DNA of 64,000 bases from an uncultured Clostridia bacterium (GTDB lineage: Bacteria > Bacillota > Clostridia > Oscillospirales > Ruminococcaceae), in contig CANDVA010000006.1 in NCBI GenBank assembly GCA_947389015.1, forward strand, positions 62,001-126,000, written 5' to 3'. Both the position numbers and the translations under genes were made by a program. Under the pieces are notes generated by a model. It did not search any database. It saw only the letters and a list, made by a program, of their open reading frames with translations, and was not told where the DNA came from. Below, piece by piece: positions 46,015 to 55,584 of the stretch; position 1 is the stretch's first letter; every line of letters begins with the position of its first letter.

Positions 46015-47106
46015 TTAATATGTCAATTCGCCGTTGACGGTAACGACGTGAATTGCTCCCGCCAGTCGCGCGGAAAATTTACAGCCGCTTAACGCCCTGC
46101 TTGCCTTTTCGGAGGCTGACAAGTCCATAGAGTTAGGCACTTCCACGGTAAAGCCGGGGTTCAGTACGCCGTCGCTGTCAAACTCATCGGGAGCGATGCC
46201 GCCCGCCGCCTGTCCCGCTTTCAGGCTTGCGATCATTTGATTTTCAACAAGCGCGATGCCGGAGTTGGTGTACGGGATTTTTGTATTCATAATCAGCAGA
46301 TTATAAATTCGATACTGCATATCATCCTGCAACCAGTCACGGAAACGGATCACATCGATCCATTCTCCCGCCAATACCTGACCGTTCATTGTGATGTTGC
46401 GCCCACCGTATTCAGCGAAATAATTCAAATGATCCTTTTCCAGATTGTCACTCGTTGTCGAGGTGATATTATTCGGCACAACCGACGCGAGCTGCTTAAA
46501 CTTCCACGTTTCGCTGCCTGCGGGATAAGCGAGGCACTTTGCAACTGCCGCGACGTGCATATAAAGGTTAGACTGCGGAACATCGGCGGCTGCCTGTGTT
46601 TCTGTTACTTTGCCATACCACCCCATCGAACGGTAGTAAATTCCAAGCGTAACGGGGCAGGTGACACTCGTATAGGTAAAGGCGAAAAGTTTTGTCTGCG
46701 CCTCCGTCCATTCTGCGATCGTTTCAAAGTCCTTTTCGGGAACACCCGCAGGACAAACGACATACCACCCGCTCGTAGACAGGGCGCGGTTCAATGTTGT
46801 GCCGATCGGCTCTGTCGTTCCCTCGGCGGTCTGCTGAACTGCAATAAAGATTTTTGCGGGGCGCGGGTTCTGCGAAAATGCGATGCGCGCCGCCACGCCT
46901 ACGGGATCGGCATTGTCGCCGACCGTCACCCACCCTGCCTCTGTCACGCCCTCAAGGTCGGTGTACGATCCAACGGCGGGAGGTGCGGTTTCGGGTGCGG
47001 TTGCGGGGGCGGGGCCGACAATTAACAAATTATCGAAACTCGCCGCGCTGACCGCAGGGGTTTTAATGTCAATGTTTATATTGACAATTCGGTTTAAATT
47101 GCCCAT
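46015..47106 (-). CDS. Tail sheath protein (DUF3383-like)
   Basis: MGNLNRIVNINIDIKTPAVSAASFDNLLIVGPAPA...GRNITMNGQVLAGEWIDVIRFRDWLQDDMQYRIYNLL. Confidence 0.85.
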   Translation of the reverse strand: MGNLNRIVNINIDIKTPAVSAASFDNLLIVGPAPATAPETAPPAVGSYTDLEGVTEAGWVTVGDNADPVGVAARIAFSQNPRPAKIFIAVQQTAEGTTEPIGTTLNRALSTSGWYVVCPAGVPEKDFETIAEWTEAQTKLFAFTYTSVTCPVTLGIYYRSMGWYGKVTETQAAADVPQSNLYMHVAAVAKCLAYPAGSETWKFKQLASVVPNNITSTTSDNLEKDHLNYFAEYGGRNITMNGQVLAGEWIDVIRFRDWLQDDMQYRIYNLLIMNTKIPYTNSGIALVENQMIASLKAGQAAGGIAPDEFDSDGVLNPGFTVEVPNSMDLSASEKASRALSGCKFSARLAGAIHVVTVNGELTY

Positions 47107-47751
47107 TTAATACTCCTCCTGTATTTGATTGATCGGTGTTTCGTCAAAAGCACCGGATTTAACGCGGGCGAGTTCTTCCGTACCGCCCCCGCTTGCTGTG
47201 GGCTGCCAGTTTGCATTGTTGACGCCTACCGGAATACCCGCATCGTTAAAAATAATATTTGCCTCGGTCAATACGCCGTTATATTCTGCCGCCCACTGTG
47301 TGAACGTCAAGCGTATTTCAGCCATTGCCCGATATTGCCATCGGCTGTCGTTGATTATCTCCGACAAGTCCTGCACCCCGCCCATAAGCGATAGTCCGAT
47401 ATTGTTTTTATTGCTCCACTCAATGGTTGCGGTGCTGTCAAGATAATTTACGAAATCAAGCAGATCGCTCTCCGCCGTATTTTCGGTATACTGACCCTCC
47501 GGGGCGTCGACCGTGTTTCCTTTGGTGAACAGGTCAATTTGCAGGGGTACTTCCGAGGGATAAGCGGAAAAAACGATGCCGCTTATCATTTGTGTGATCG
47601 GCTGCGTCGCCCGTGTGACCGTGCCGAGCCGTAAAACAACAAGCGGCGCGAGGGGCTTCACCTTGTCGGTCGCTCCCCACACCACCGTAGCCCCGCCCCA
47701 GTATGCGGAAATGTGCAAAAATATAACCTGTTTGAGTTGGTTAATCGTCAA
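47107..47751 (-). CDS. Phage neck/tail terminator-like protein
   Basis: TTG start LTINQLKQVIFLHISAYWGGATVVWG...; position between head completion and sheath genes. Confidence 0.7.
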   Translation of the reverse strand: MTINQLKQVIFLHISAYWGGATVVWGATDKVKPLAPLVVLRLGTVTRATQPITQMISGIVFSAYPSEVPLQIDLFTKGNTVDAPEGQYTENTAESDLLDFVNYLDSTATIEWSNKNNIGLSLMGGVQDLSEIINDSRWQYRAMAEIRLTFTQWAAEYNGVLTEANIIFNDAGIPVGVNNANWQPTASGGGTEELARVKSGAFDETPINQIQEEY

Positions 47752-48130
47752 CCGCTTCACCTCCTGCTTTGGGCGGCTTTTGCCCGCTTTGATCTGCAAG
47801 AACAACAAACTCGCCCTCATAGTGCTTTAGCGGGGTGTGCTGCCAGTGTATGCAGGACTTACACTCGTACCATTTGCCGGAAACGAAAAGCAGGTCGCCG
47901 GGCGTCCCGCTGTGTTCGTCTGCCGGGATCAGTCTATCCGCGCCAAAGGTTTTGACCCTTGCCACGGAGCGTTCGCCCTCCGGCAAGGCAAGCAGCTCGT
48001 CCGAGGAAAGCGGCTGCACATTCAGCATAAAGGTGAGGTCGGCGCTGCCGTTTACGGCGTACCCGTTCACAAATTTCTGTTTATCGTGCCGCCGTACCGT
48101 GTACGGACGGCGAAAAATGCCGATTGCCAT
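47741..48130 (-). CDS. Phage head-tail connector-like protein
   Basis: 129 aa MAIGIFRRPYTVRRHDKQKFVNGYAVNG...; gene position. Confidence 0.6.
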   Translation of the reverse strand: MAIGIFRRPYTVRRHDKQKFVNGYAVNGSADLTFMLNVQPLSSDELLALPEGERSVARVKTFGADRLIPADEHSGTPGDLLFVSGKWYECKSCIHWQHTPLKHYEGEFVVLADQSGQKPPKAGGEAVDD

Positions 48131-48597
48131 CAGTCGCCGCCCCCTTTCGGGGTAATAACATAATTAACGGATTGTAACAGGTGGCTTTCGTCAATAAGAG
48201 GAACATCCGATCCCTTTTTCTTGATCGTGCTTTCGGCATTAGCCTCTGCCCAGCTCTTGCTTTTGGTGATAGTGTCCCGTATCAAATCTTTTTGTGTAAC
48301 GCCGATCGCGTTCAAGGCCTGCTCCGCTGTTTCGCCCTGCGCCACTTTTTGCAGCTGCGCCTTGCACATTTTCTCGATAGCGGCTTTGTTACCGTCTGCG
48401 CTTTGACGCATAAAAGGACGGGCGGGGATCGTGTCTGTACCGACTTCATTCCAAACGGCGATGTCGAGAATGTCAACGCCCTCATCAGACTGCGCCGCGC
48501 CCGCCTGAATGCCGACGCGGACTTGCAGTTTTTTCAGTTCCTCGATCTGTTCAAAGAACCGTCTGCCCTCTACCGTCATTCTGTCGTGTCCTGCCAT
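48130..48597 (-). CDS. Phage head-tail completion protein (HK97 gp10-like)
   Basis: MAGHDRMTVEGRRFFEQIEELKKLQVRVGIQAG...DILDIAVWNEVGTDTIPARPFMRQSAD. Confidence 0.75.
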   Translation of the reverse strand: MAGHDRMTVEGRRFFEQIEELKKLQVRVGIQAGAAQSDEGVDILDIAVWNEVGTDTIPARPFMRQSADGNKAAIEKMCKAQLQKVAQGETAEQALNAIGVTQKDLIRDTITKSKSWAEANAESTIKKKGSDVPLIDESHLLQSVNYVITPKGGGD

Positions 48598-48599
48598 TT

Positions 48600-49010
48600 T
48601 TACCCCCTTTCTCCGGCGTTTATAATTGATATTGCGCACCGATTGCGGAGGGAAACGTATTGAACGCCATACATCGTTTGCGTGTATTCGGCGTCCGCGC
48701 TTAACTGCGACGTTAGGGCGGCATTGTTAAAGCTGACGGACTCGCCGCCGCTCGTATAGCTGCCGATCTTAAAAGCAACACCCGCACCGCCTATATCGTC
48801 AAACGCCCCGCCTGCGCTTTCGTCCGAGCCGACCGCCGCTAACTTCATACGGTGAGCCGTAAGCAGGGCGAGAGCCTGTTCGTACAGTTTGCCGAAACGC
48901 TTACGGCTAACAAGCGGCGCGGTTAAATCGAGCCAAACGTTCACCGTTTCGTCATCGACTGTTGAAAACTCGGCGGCAACAATGCGAAAAACTTTCAAAG
49001 GCTGTGCCAT
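48600..49010 (-). CDS. Phage head-tail adaptor-like protein (DUF4054-like)
   Basis: FRIVAAEFSTVDDETVNVWLDLTAPLVSRKRFGKLYEQALALLTAHRMKLA. Confidence 0.7.
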   Translation of the reverse strand: MAQPLKVFRIVAAEFSTVDDETVNVWLDLTAPLVSRKRFGKLYEQALALLTAHRMKLAAVGSDESAGGAFDDIGGAGVAFKIGSYTSGGESVSFNNAALTSQLSADAEYTQTMYGVQYVSLRNRCAISIINAGERG

Positions 49011-49024
49011 AAGGCGTTACCTCC

Positions 49025-49408
49025 TTACTCCTCCGCCGACTGCGCCGCCCTGATCTTTTCAATCAGCATTGCCTTTGTGTCGGTTTCCACAAATTCAACG
49101 CCGCACTCGAATGCGAGGGCTTGCAGCTCCTCCTTGTTCATTCTGTCGATGGGCTTGTTCTGACCGCCGCCAGTGCTTTCAGCGGGTGCGTTTGGGTCGC
49201 CGTTAAGGTTCACACCAACATTTACGGCGGCAGGTGCGCCCCCGTTTTTATTTGTGCCTCCTACCACCTTGATCCAGTTACGGGAAAGGTAATATTTGAC
49301 GGTGGGGTGATCCTGATCGTAACCCTGCGGCAATGTGCCAACGTCATCGGGCAAAATAATGGTTGAGCCAAAACCCATAGGCTTGACGGTTAAGTTCTTT
49401 ACTTTCAT
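49025..49408 (-). CDS. Phage structural protein, unknown (C-terminal HeH/LEM-like motif)
   Basis: 127 aa; C-terminal 'MNKEELQALAFECGVEFVETDTKAMLIEKIRAAQ'. Confidence 0.6.
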   Translation of the reverse strand: MKVKNLTVKPMGFGSTIILPDDVGTLPQGYDQDHPTVKYYLSRNWIKVVGGTNKNGGAPAAVNVGVNLNGDPNAPAESTGGGQNKPIDRMNKEELQALAFECGVEFVETDTKAMLIEKIRAAQSAEE

Positions 49409-49429
49409 AGCGTCGTGTTTCTCCTTTCC

Positions 49430-50491
49430 TTAAATTCCGGGAATGATAAGCATTGAAAGCGGATAGTAGATCAGCGCACCCGCTGTTTTTGCCTCGCAGG
49501 GGACTACAAACTCAAGCCCCGTAGGCTGCACGGGGTGCTGATAGAACGGCAGGGGATGCTCGATTGTGAATTTTTTCGGATCTTTCGTGAACATAAAGCC
49601 CACACCCTGCGGGTTTTCGCCCTTTGCATAAGGCGAGATGCCGCTGTCGGCGTTCAGTTCGGGGGCCTCCACAATGCTTTTCAGGCGAGGCGAATTATCA
49701 AGCACCCACGACAGGATCGTCTTGTCGCTCTGATCGGAGCGGGGGGTGTTTGCAATGTGCAAATACGCCTCGGTGGGAATTGCGAGAACGTCAGGACGCT
49801 CAACGCTTTTTGTAAGCGTCGCTATGTACGACTGCATCAAAGCGACGTCGTTCAGAATTTCCGCAGGGGTTTTATCAACCCACTTTGTGGAGGTTTTCGC
49901 CGCATTCGTGGGCAGGGTAAGCACCGGCACGTTATTACTTTCGGACAATACGCCGACAAGTCCGGTGCTTTCGTCGCCCGCCCACGCGATACGGTTCAAC
50001 TCACGCTCGATCGCATAGCGCGCGCTTTCGCCTTTGCGAATGTCAAGGGACTTTCTCGCATAACGGCTTGCCCTCATTTCGTCCACGGAATAACCGAAAC
50101 TGTCACCGATGCCGTAAATGCCGGCGGTGGTGGGCTTTCCCTTTACGTCGGTGCGGGGGAGATCGGTCGCATAGTTCTGAATGATTTTCGCAAACCCGCT
50201 CTTATCGTAATAATAGAACGTGACGGACTGCGCACCGGGATCAACCTCGCTTGTATGCGGAAACAAGGATGCCGCTGTAAATTCGGGGTACAGCACATCG
50301 TAGGTTTCGGTCTTGATATAATCAAGTTCACGGGCAAAGAACACGCTCGCGTCCTCCGCACTGTCAAAGTGCAGAGAACCCTGACGCGCAAGCGTCGCGG
50401 GTATCTGCGACATTCTTAACGCCTCATAATCAGCCTGATCGTAAGTTGCGGAGGGGCTGTCGGCGTTGTATCTTTTTCTTTTGATAGCCAT
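49430..50491 (-). CDS. Major capsid protein (DUF2184-like)
   Basis: 353 aa; FFARELDYIKTETYDVLYPEFTAASLFPHTSEVDPGAQSVTFYYYDKSGFAKIIQNYATDLP. Confidence 0.88.
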   Translation of the reverse strand: MAIKRKRYNADSPSATYDQADYEALRMSQIPATLARQGSLHFDSAEDASVFFARELDYIKTETYDVLYPEFTAASLFPHTSEVDPGAQSVTFYYYDKSGFAKIIQNYATDLPRTDVKGKPTTAGIYGIGDSFGYSVDEMRASRYARKSLDIRKGESARYAIERELNRIAWAGDESTGLVGVLSESNNVPVLTLPTNAAKTSTKWVDKTPAEILNDVALMQSYIATLTKSVERPDVLAIPTEAYLHIANTPRSDQSDKTILSWVLDNSPRLKSIVEAPELNADSGISPYAKGENPQGVGFMFTKDPKKFTIEHPLPFYQHPVQPTGLEFVVPCEAKTAGALIYYPLSMLIIPGI

Positions 50492-50509
50492 TGTTGTAAA
50501 CTCCTTTCT

Positions 50510-51001
50510 TTATTCGGCCGCCTGCTGATTGTAAATCTCAACAGGGGCGATGCCTACCGAGTCAGCAGCACCGACAAACCGACCGTTTACGGCGAGGTTG
50601 CCGGACGCCTTATTGGTAAACAGTCCCGCCTCGTCGCCGCTTGTAACCAAATACAGCTTGTCGCCGTAGGAGGCATCCGCGTCTTTTGACAGACGCGCCC
50701 ACGCCTTACCGTAGCGCAGTACGCCCACGGTCTGTTTGGGTCTGATCGTAACCTCGCCCGTGCTGTCCATCTCCTGCGTAAAGCCGGTAAGCAGCAAGCC
50801 CTCGAACTTGTCAGCGGTTGCCGCCGCAGTAGGGAGCGCAACATTTGTGCCGGGCGTCGCACCCTGCACAACGCCCATTCCAAACTTAAGCGCACCGGGT
50901 TCAGTTTCGCCGTTGATGCGGCTGTCAACCGAATAGGGCGACAAGTCCATAAGACCGCCCGCAACACCTTTCGGCGTTGTATAACTATAAGATTTCTGCA
51001 T
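50510..51001 (-). CDS. Structural cement/capsid decoration-like protein
   Basis: 163 aa, DUF2190-like composition; between protease/scaffold and capsid. Confidence 0.7.
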   Translation of the reverse strand: MQKSYSYTTPKGVAGGLMDLSPYSVDSRINGETEPGALKFGMGVVQGATPGTNVALPTAAATADKFEGLLLTGFTQEMDSTGEVTIRPKQTVGVLRYGKAWARLSKDADASYGDKLYLVTSGDEAGLFTNKASGNLAVNGRFVGAADSVGIAPVEIYNQQAAE

Positions 51002-52374
51002 TATTCGTCCCCTCCGTTCGTCATTCTTTCGATCATACGGTCACGCGCCGACATTGCGGAGTTGCCGGAATTAGTGCGGTTTCTTCCGTCGGCGTTAAAC
51101 ATCTGCCTGCGCTGATAGTCTGTATCTTTGCGGCTGTCGAGTTCCTGCAAAGCAATGTCAAACGCTGTGTTGACATAGTGCTTGCTTTTACCGTCAAGGC
51201 GCAGGTCGGGCTTGATAGCCTTAATAATGCGCTTTTTGGCGTCAATGGGCTTGAGGGTTTCCAAGCCGTCAAGGTTCAGCCTGTCGCCGATCCTGCCGAG
51301 TTTCAGCCGCTCCGCAATTACCGCATCCACGCTGTCAGCATTCATCGGCTTTTCGCCGCTGTCGGGCTTGTCGTCCTCATCCTTGTTTTCCTCGCCGCCG
51401 TTGTCGGTGTCGGTGTTAGTTGCGGCAATGTCATTTGCCGCCTGCAATTCCTCGACAATTTCAATAAGCTGCTCGATGTCCTCGTCCTGTTCAGCGATCG
51501 CCGCCTTTGCCGCTTCAAGGTCTGCGGCGTCGCCGTCAGCATCGCGGCGGTCGCGCCTGTCCTTGATAAGCGAAACGCGCTCCTCAACGGAGGGCTTGTC
51601 GTTATCAGCGGGCGGGGTGTCGCCGTTTTCCTTGATCTCTTCGGTCACTTCGCTGTCGGTGTCGGCATTTGCCGCCGCCTCCTCTTTTTCCTTTTCTGCC
51701 TCGGCTTCGTCAAGGCGGCGTTTGCGCCTTGCTTCAAAAGCGGCGATCTTTTTGCGGTTTTCGTCGCTGTTAGTAGCCTTTGTCTGCTTTGTTGCTTTTC
51801 CTGCCATTGCACTTGCTCCTTTCTGCAAAGCCTTGTTTTCTGTGCTGTCTATATTCAGCCGAGCCTGCTCACCCGCCCTTGCTTCCCGCACGATTGCAAG
51901 GTGGTTTATTACAATTTCGGTCTGTATAGCGTCGTAAGATTGCCCGTTCCATTCGCCGGGCGTTTCGTCCAGAACGAGGTCGTAACCGAGCGAAAGTTCG
52001 CGCAGTCCCGACTGTTTCACGGCATCGATGTCGTGTATAACGATTTTCGCTCTTACATTGTCGCCGTCGGGTTCGCCCTTTGACAAGATAGTGCCGACGA
52101 TCTCATCGCCCACATTGTCCTTGCTTACCCGCCCCGCCTCGTGCGTGATTATAACGGGTTTCCCCTCATACGTTGCGAGGCTCTTTTCGTCAAAAACGTG
52201 TTCCGGTAGCCGGAGTTCTTTGCGGACGCTCCCATCGGGGTTGGTGTATTCAAACACGCCGACGCTTGTCACGATGGGGTGGTCTATCAAGAACCCCTCC
52301 GGGGTGTACTCCACTTTTTCAAGCGGAACACTGTCAAGGCGTTTAACCCTATTCAGTTTAGGTTCATCACCCAT
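51001..52374 (-). CDS. Prohead protease/scaffold (DUF2213-like)
   Basis: LDSVPLEKVEYTPEGFLIDHPIVTSVGVFEYTNPDGSVRKELRLPEHVFDEKSLATYEGKPVIITHE; acidic coiled-coil scaffold-like C-terminus. Confidence 0.88.
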   Translation of the reverse strand: MGDEPKLNRVKRLDSVPLEKVEYTPEGFLIDHPIVTSVGVFEYTNPDGSVRKELRLPEHVFDEKSLATYEGKPVIITHEAGRVSKDNVGDEIVGTILSKGEPDGDNVRAKIVIHDIDAVKQSGLRELSLGYDLVLDETPGEWNGQSYDAIQTEIVINHLAIVREARAGEQARLNIDSTENKALQKGASAMAGKATKQTKATNSDENRKKIAAFEARRKRRLDEAEAEKEKEEAAANADTDSEVTEEIKENGDTPPADNDKPSVEERVSLIKDRRDRRDADGDAADLEAAKAAIAEQDEDIEQLIEIVEELQAANDIAATNTDTDNGGEENKDEDDKPDSGEKPMNADSVDAVIAERLKLGRIGDRLNLDGLETLKPIDAKKRIIKAIKPDLRLDGKSKHYVNTAFDIALQELDSRKDTDYQRRQMFNADGRNRTNSGNSAMSARDRMIERMTNGGDE

Positions 52375-52391
52375 AGTAAAAACCTGCCTTT

Positions 52392-53336
52392 CTATTTGGT
52401 TTGTTGTTTGGCTTCTGCCTCCCACGGGAGCGTCAAGCCGTCTATGTCAAAAACAGGCAGCGCAACGCACCGGCATTGGTAGTCCTCGCCGGGGTTTGCC
52501 CGTCTGCCTGTTTTGGGGTCAACAATCGGAGGGTCGCTGTATTTGAACCGCTTACCGTTCAGGTGGCGGTGGCTTTCGCGTACACGACCATCGCCGACGG
52601 TGCGCCACACGTACTCGGTTATACCTGCGTCGGTCTGTTGCCGCTGTGTAATTTGGGCGTTCAGCTTTGCCATTTGATCGCGGGCGATAAAACGGGCGTG
52701 GCTTTTTGAAACGTTGTAAGATGCCTGTATCTGCCGTCCGATCTCTGCCGCAGTCTTACCCGCATACTGCCCGCCCGATATGACGTTATACATACGCTTG
52801 AGGGTTTCTTTCGGTATCGTTGTTATTAAATCAACGTTTTGCAGAACCCACTGCCGAGTATTTTCCCGAAAGAATTTCCCGTCGTAGTAGTCGTCAAAGA
52901 TATTGATCCCCAAAGTCTGCCGTACAACCCTTTTCCATTCGCGGATGGAGTATTTATGCGCCCGGTTTTCAAGGTCGTTAAGTCTGCGTACAAGATCAAA
53001 GTTCGCGGTCTTTTTCTTTAGGTCAACCTCGGCGCGCTCCAACACCCGACGGAGCATACGGGAGAACTCCTGCCAGTCGCCGTTCTTTCCTTTGGCGTCG
53101 GGGCGGTCGGCGTTTGCCGCTTCGTCCCGGTAATCGTCCAAAAGCGCCTTTATTTCGGGGATATATTCGCGGAGCGTATCGTTCAGCAGTCCCATATATG
53201 CGTTAGTTATACGGGTATAGTCGCGCTCAAGGTGTTGTGGGTACTTCATAGGGGAGCGGCTTACAAGATACCGTTTCCCGTGGAATTTCTTTTTTACCGC
53301 GTCCCGCGTTGCCTCCTGCATTGCCTGAACATTCAC
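52392..53336 (-). CDS. Minor head protein / head morphogenesis (SPP1 gp7, Mu F-like)
   Basis: ARFIARDQMAKLNAQITQRQQTDAGITEYVWRTVGDGRVRESHRHLNGKRFKYSDPP...PGEDYQCRCVALPVF. Confidence 0.93.
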   Translation of the reverse strand: MNVQAMQEATRDAVKKKFHGKRYLVSRSPMKYPQHLERDYTRITNAYMGLLNDTLREYIPEIKALLDDYRDEAANADRPDAKGKNGDWQEFSRMLRRVLERAEVDLKKKTANFDLVRRLNDLENRAHKYSIREWKRVVRQTLGINIFDDYYDGKFFRENTRQWVLQNVDLITTIPKETLKRMYNVISGGQYAGKTAAEIGRQIQASYNVSKSHARFIARDQMAKLNAQITQRQQTDAGITEYVWRTVGDGRVRESHRHLNGKRFKYSDPPIVDPKTGRRANPGEDYQCRCVALPVFDIDGLTLPWEAEAKQQTK

Positions 53337-54703
53337 AGCGGATCACCGCCTTGCTCCTCCTCGCTTTCCGCATTTGACGGCGCGGGCTGATCTTCCCACC
53401 CCGTCATTAAGTCCTCCTCCGGCAGGTCGTCAAGCATTTTCTCAATGTCAAAGTCGCCCTCGTCAGCAAGTCCGCACCGTACCTCTTTTGGGTCAAGCGC
53501 GCCCATATCTACATAAATTTGCGCTGTCTGCGCCTTGATCTGTGAAACGGTGGCGCGCGTCTGTTCAACCGTTGCCTGCTCGGTTTCGGACAAGCTCCAC
53601 AGCGGATTAAATTTGATTTTGACCCGTGGGGTTTCGTCTATGTCGCCTTTTGCGTATGCGGCGGCAAATATGATCTCGGCAAGCGTTTTCAAATTGCCGT
53701 AAAGCATCATTTTCTGAATGCGTTCGCATAGGTTGTAAAAGTTTTCGAGGTCGCCCTGTCCCGTGGCGTTCATACCTGCGGGCGAACGTCCGAAAAGGAT
53801 CGTCTGCGGTATGCTCGTGACCGCCGACAGCATATTGCAGGTAGTGTCGATTATATCCTTGACCCCCGCGAATGTCACGCTCTTAAAGTCGTAGCTTTCG
53901 CCGTCCGCGTCGATCGCCATACTGTTTAACACGCCGCGCGCCTTGTCTATAAGCTGCATACGCCGCAGAACGATGTCCTCGCCCTCCTCGGTTTGCATTA
54001 GCTCGGCAAGTCCTTTCATAGCATAGACCGCCTGCACCGAACGGTCGAGCAGCTTCACGCCCAAGCCGTGAGCGGTCGAGCATTCGCGCAGTTCGTTTCG
54101 TATGCGGATATATTCGGGCTGCCCCCAAAAACGGTATTGCGCGTTTGTCGTATATTCGGGCAGTATGCCGTTTTTGAAAACAAGACAGCGGCTTGCGTGA
54201 ACGGTAAAAAAACCGTTTATGCTGCTTACGTTGTAATATTGCGGCAGACCGTAAAGAGCCGCCGTCCAGTCGGGTTGAACGACTGCACGTTCGTAAACGT
54301 GGATGCCGCCTATGCCCTTTATCGCGGCACGGTTCAGCGGCTCGTCCAAACCGCCGCCGTCGTCAATCAGCATAACGATGACCGCTCCGCCATACAGCCG
54401 CGCCCACTTAATAGCCGTCGCCGCTTTTTCCGTCCAGTCGAGGGCATCAAGAGCATCCGTCAAAAGCTGCTCCGCGTCGGGGTGTTCGGTATCGAGTTCA
54501 AACCCGTGCTTGATCGCCTCCTCTGCGGGCGCGTCAATGATTTTGGCGAACAGCCCGTTTTCCTCGTAATGCTCCGTCAAAAGTGCGTCCGGCACAAATC
54601 CCTCGGACTGAAAACGGTACGCCGTGGAATTGTCCTGCGGCGTACCGTACTTGTTTAGCATATTCGCGTAGCCATCGGCGCGCTGCCCTGCTTTTTTATT
54701 CAA
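53333..54703 (-). CDS. Phage portal protein (DUF1073-like)
   Basis: 456 aa; LLTEHYEENGLFAKIIDAPAEEAIKHGFEL...ATAIKWARLYGGAVIVMLIDDGG; IPQTILFGRSPAGMNATGQGDLENFYN. Confidence 0.9.
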   Translation of the reverse strand: MNKKAGQRADGYANMLNKYGTPQDNSTAYRFQSEGFVPDALLTEHYEENGLFAKIIDAPAEEAIKHGFELDTEHPDAEQLLTDALDALDWTEKAATAIKWARLYGGAVIVMLIDDGGGLDEPLNRAAIKGIGGIHVYERAVVQPDWTAALYGLPQYYNVSSINGFFTVHASRCLVFKNGILPEYTTNAQYRFWGQPEYIRIRNELRECSTAHGLGVKLLDRSVQAVYAMKGLAELMQTEEGEDIVLRRMQLIDKARGVLNSMAIDADGESYDFKSVTFAGVKDIIDTTCNMLSAVTSIPQTILFGRSPAGMNATGQGDLENFYNLCERIQKMMLYGNLKTLAEIIFAAAYAKGDIDETPRVKIKFNPLWSLSETEQATVEQTRATVSQIKAQTAQIYVDMGALDPKEVRCGLADEGDFDIEKMLDDLPEEDLMTGWEDQPAPSNAESEEEQGGDPL

Positions 54704-54733
54704 ACCCTTTCACCTCGCTATTTGCAGGCAACA

Positions 54734-54766
54734 GAAAACCCCGCCCAAAATCGGAGCGGGGTTTTC
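54734..54766. terminator. Terminator-like hairpin between recombinase and portal genes
   Basis: gaaaaccccgc ... gcggggttttc, perfect 11-bp stem; a second small hairpin ccgca-gttc-tgcgg follows (54766-54779). Confidence 0.75.
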
Positions 54767-54780
54767 CGCAGTTCTGCGGT

Positions 54781-55344
54781 TTATTTTCCCTCGTATTGTT
54801 TCACACGGCGGTAGAACGTCGGAGCGGTCAGGTTCAACGCCTTTTGCATTGCAACGGCGGTGATCTTCCCGGACTTCCATTCGGCGTACAGCCGCGCGAA
54901 TTTATCACGGTCAACATCGATCGGTTTTCTGCCCTTGTACTTCCCGGCTTTCTTTGCCTCCCGTATGCCCTCGGCTTGACGTTCAAGCGTACTTTCGCGC
55001 TCGAATTGATACAGCCCCGCAAAGATAGTCAGCATAAGCCTACCGGCAGGGGTGCAGGTGTCGATCGCTTCTTTCTTGCTGATAAACTCCACGCCTTTAC
55101 TTTTCAGCGTTTCCACTATGTCAAGCAGATCGCGCGTGGAGCGGGCAAGCCGCGAATAGCTTTCCACTATCACGGTATCGCCGACGCGCACGAATTGGAG
55201 CATATTTTGAAGCTCCTTTCGGGCAGTGTTCTTGCCGCTTGCCTTATCAATAAAAATCTTGTCAACCCCTAATTCCCGCATCAGGACTTCCTGCCGGATC
55301 GTGTTCTGCTCCTCCGTCGAAACCCGCACATAACCAACTTTCAT
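54781..55344 (-). CDS. Serine recombinase (resolvase/invertase family)
   Basis: MKVGYVRVSTEEQNTIRQEVLMRELGVDKIFIDKASGKNTARKELQNMLQFVRVGDTVIVESYSRLARSTRDLLDIVE; C-terminal HTH. Confidence 0.95.
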   Translation of the reverse strand: MKVGYVRVSTEEQNTIRQEVLMRELGVDKIFIDKASGKNTARKELQNMLQFVRVGDTVIVESYSRLARSTRDLLDIVETLKSKGVEFISKKEAIDTCTPAGRLMLTIFAGLYQFERESTLERQAEGIREAKKAGKYKGRKPIDVDRDKFARLYAEWKSGKITAVAMQKALNLTAPTFYRRVKQYEGK

Positions 55345-55439
55345 AAGCCGCGCCTCCTTTTGCTCCATTATAGCACAAAACGGCGCGGTGTGTCAATAGG
55401 ATAGGACGGGAATTTTGATATATTTCAAAACAATAAAAA

Positions 55440-55480
55440 ACACTCTATTGATAGATTATAGCTGTCTATCAATAGAGTGT
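55440..55480. repeat. Perfect 16-bp inverted repeat in the divergent control region
   Basis: acactctattgataga-ttatagctg-tctatcaatagagtgt. Confidence 0.9.
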
Positions 55481-55502
55481 AGTCTATCGGATATTATTTT
55501 CA

Positions 55503-55570
55503 CTTTTTCCCGGTTTAGTGCATAGTCTTGAGGTTCATCACTTATATTATAGCACTAAACCGAGGAAAAG
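55503..55570. repeat. Second inverted repeat (19-nt arms, 17/19 matching) in the divergent control region
   Basis: ctttttcccggtttagtgc ... gcactaaaccgaggaaaag (55503-55521 / 55552-55570). Confidence 0.85.
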
Positions 55571-55584
55571 TCAAGTAGAAAGAG

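Noticed and set aside
50977-52083. 368-aa plus-strand ORF with hydrophobic stretches
   Set aside because: Antisense to the DUF2213-like protease/scaffold gene; its hydrophobicity mirrors the acidic coiled-coil coding strand.
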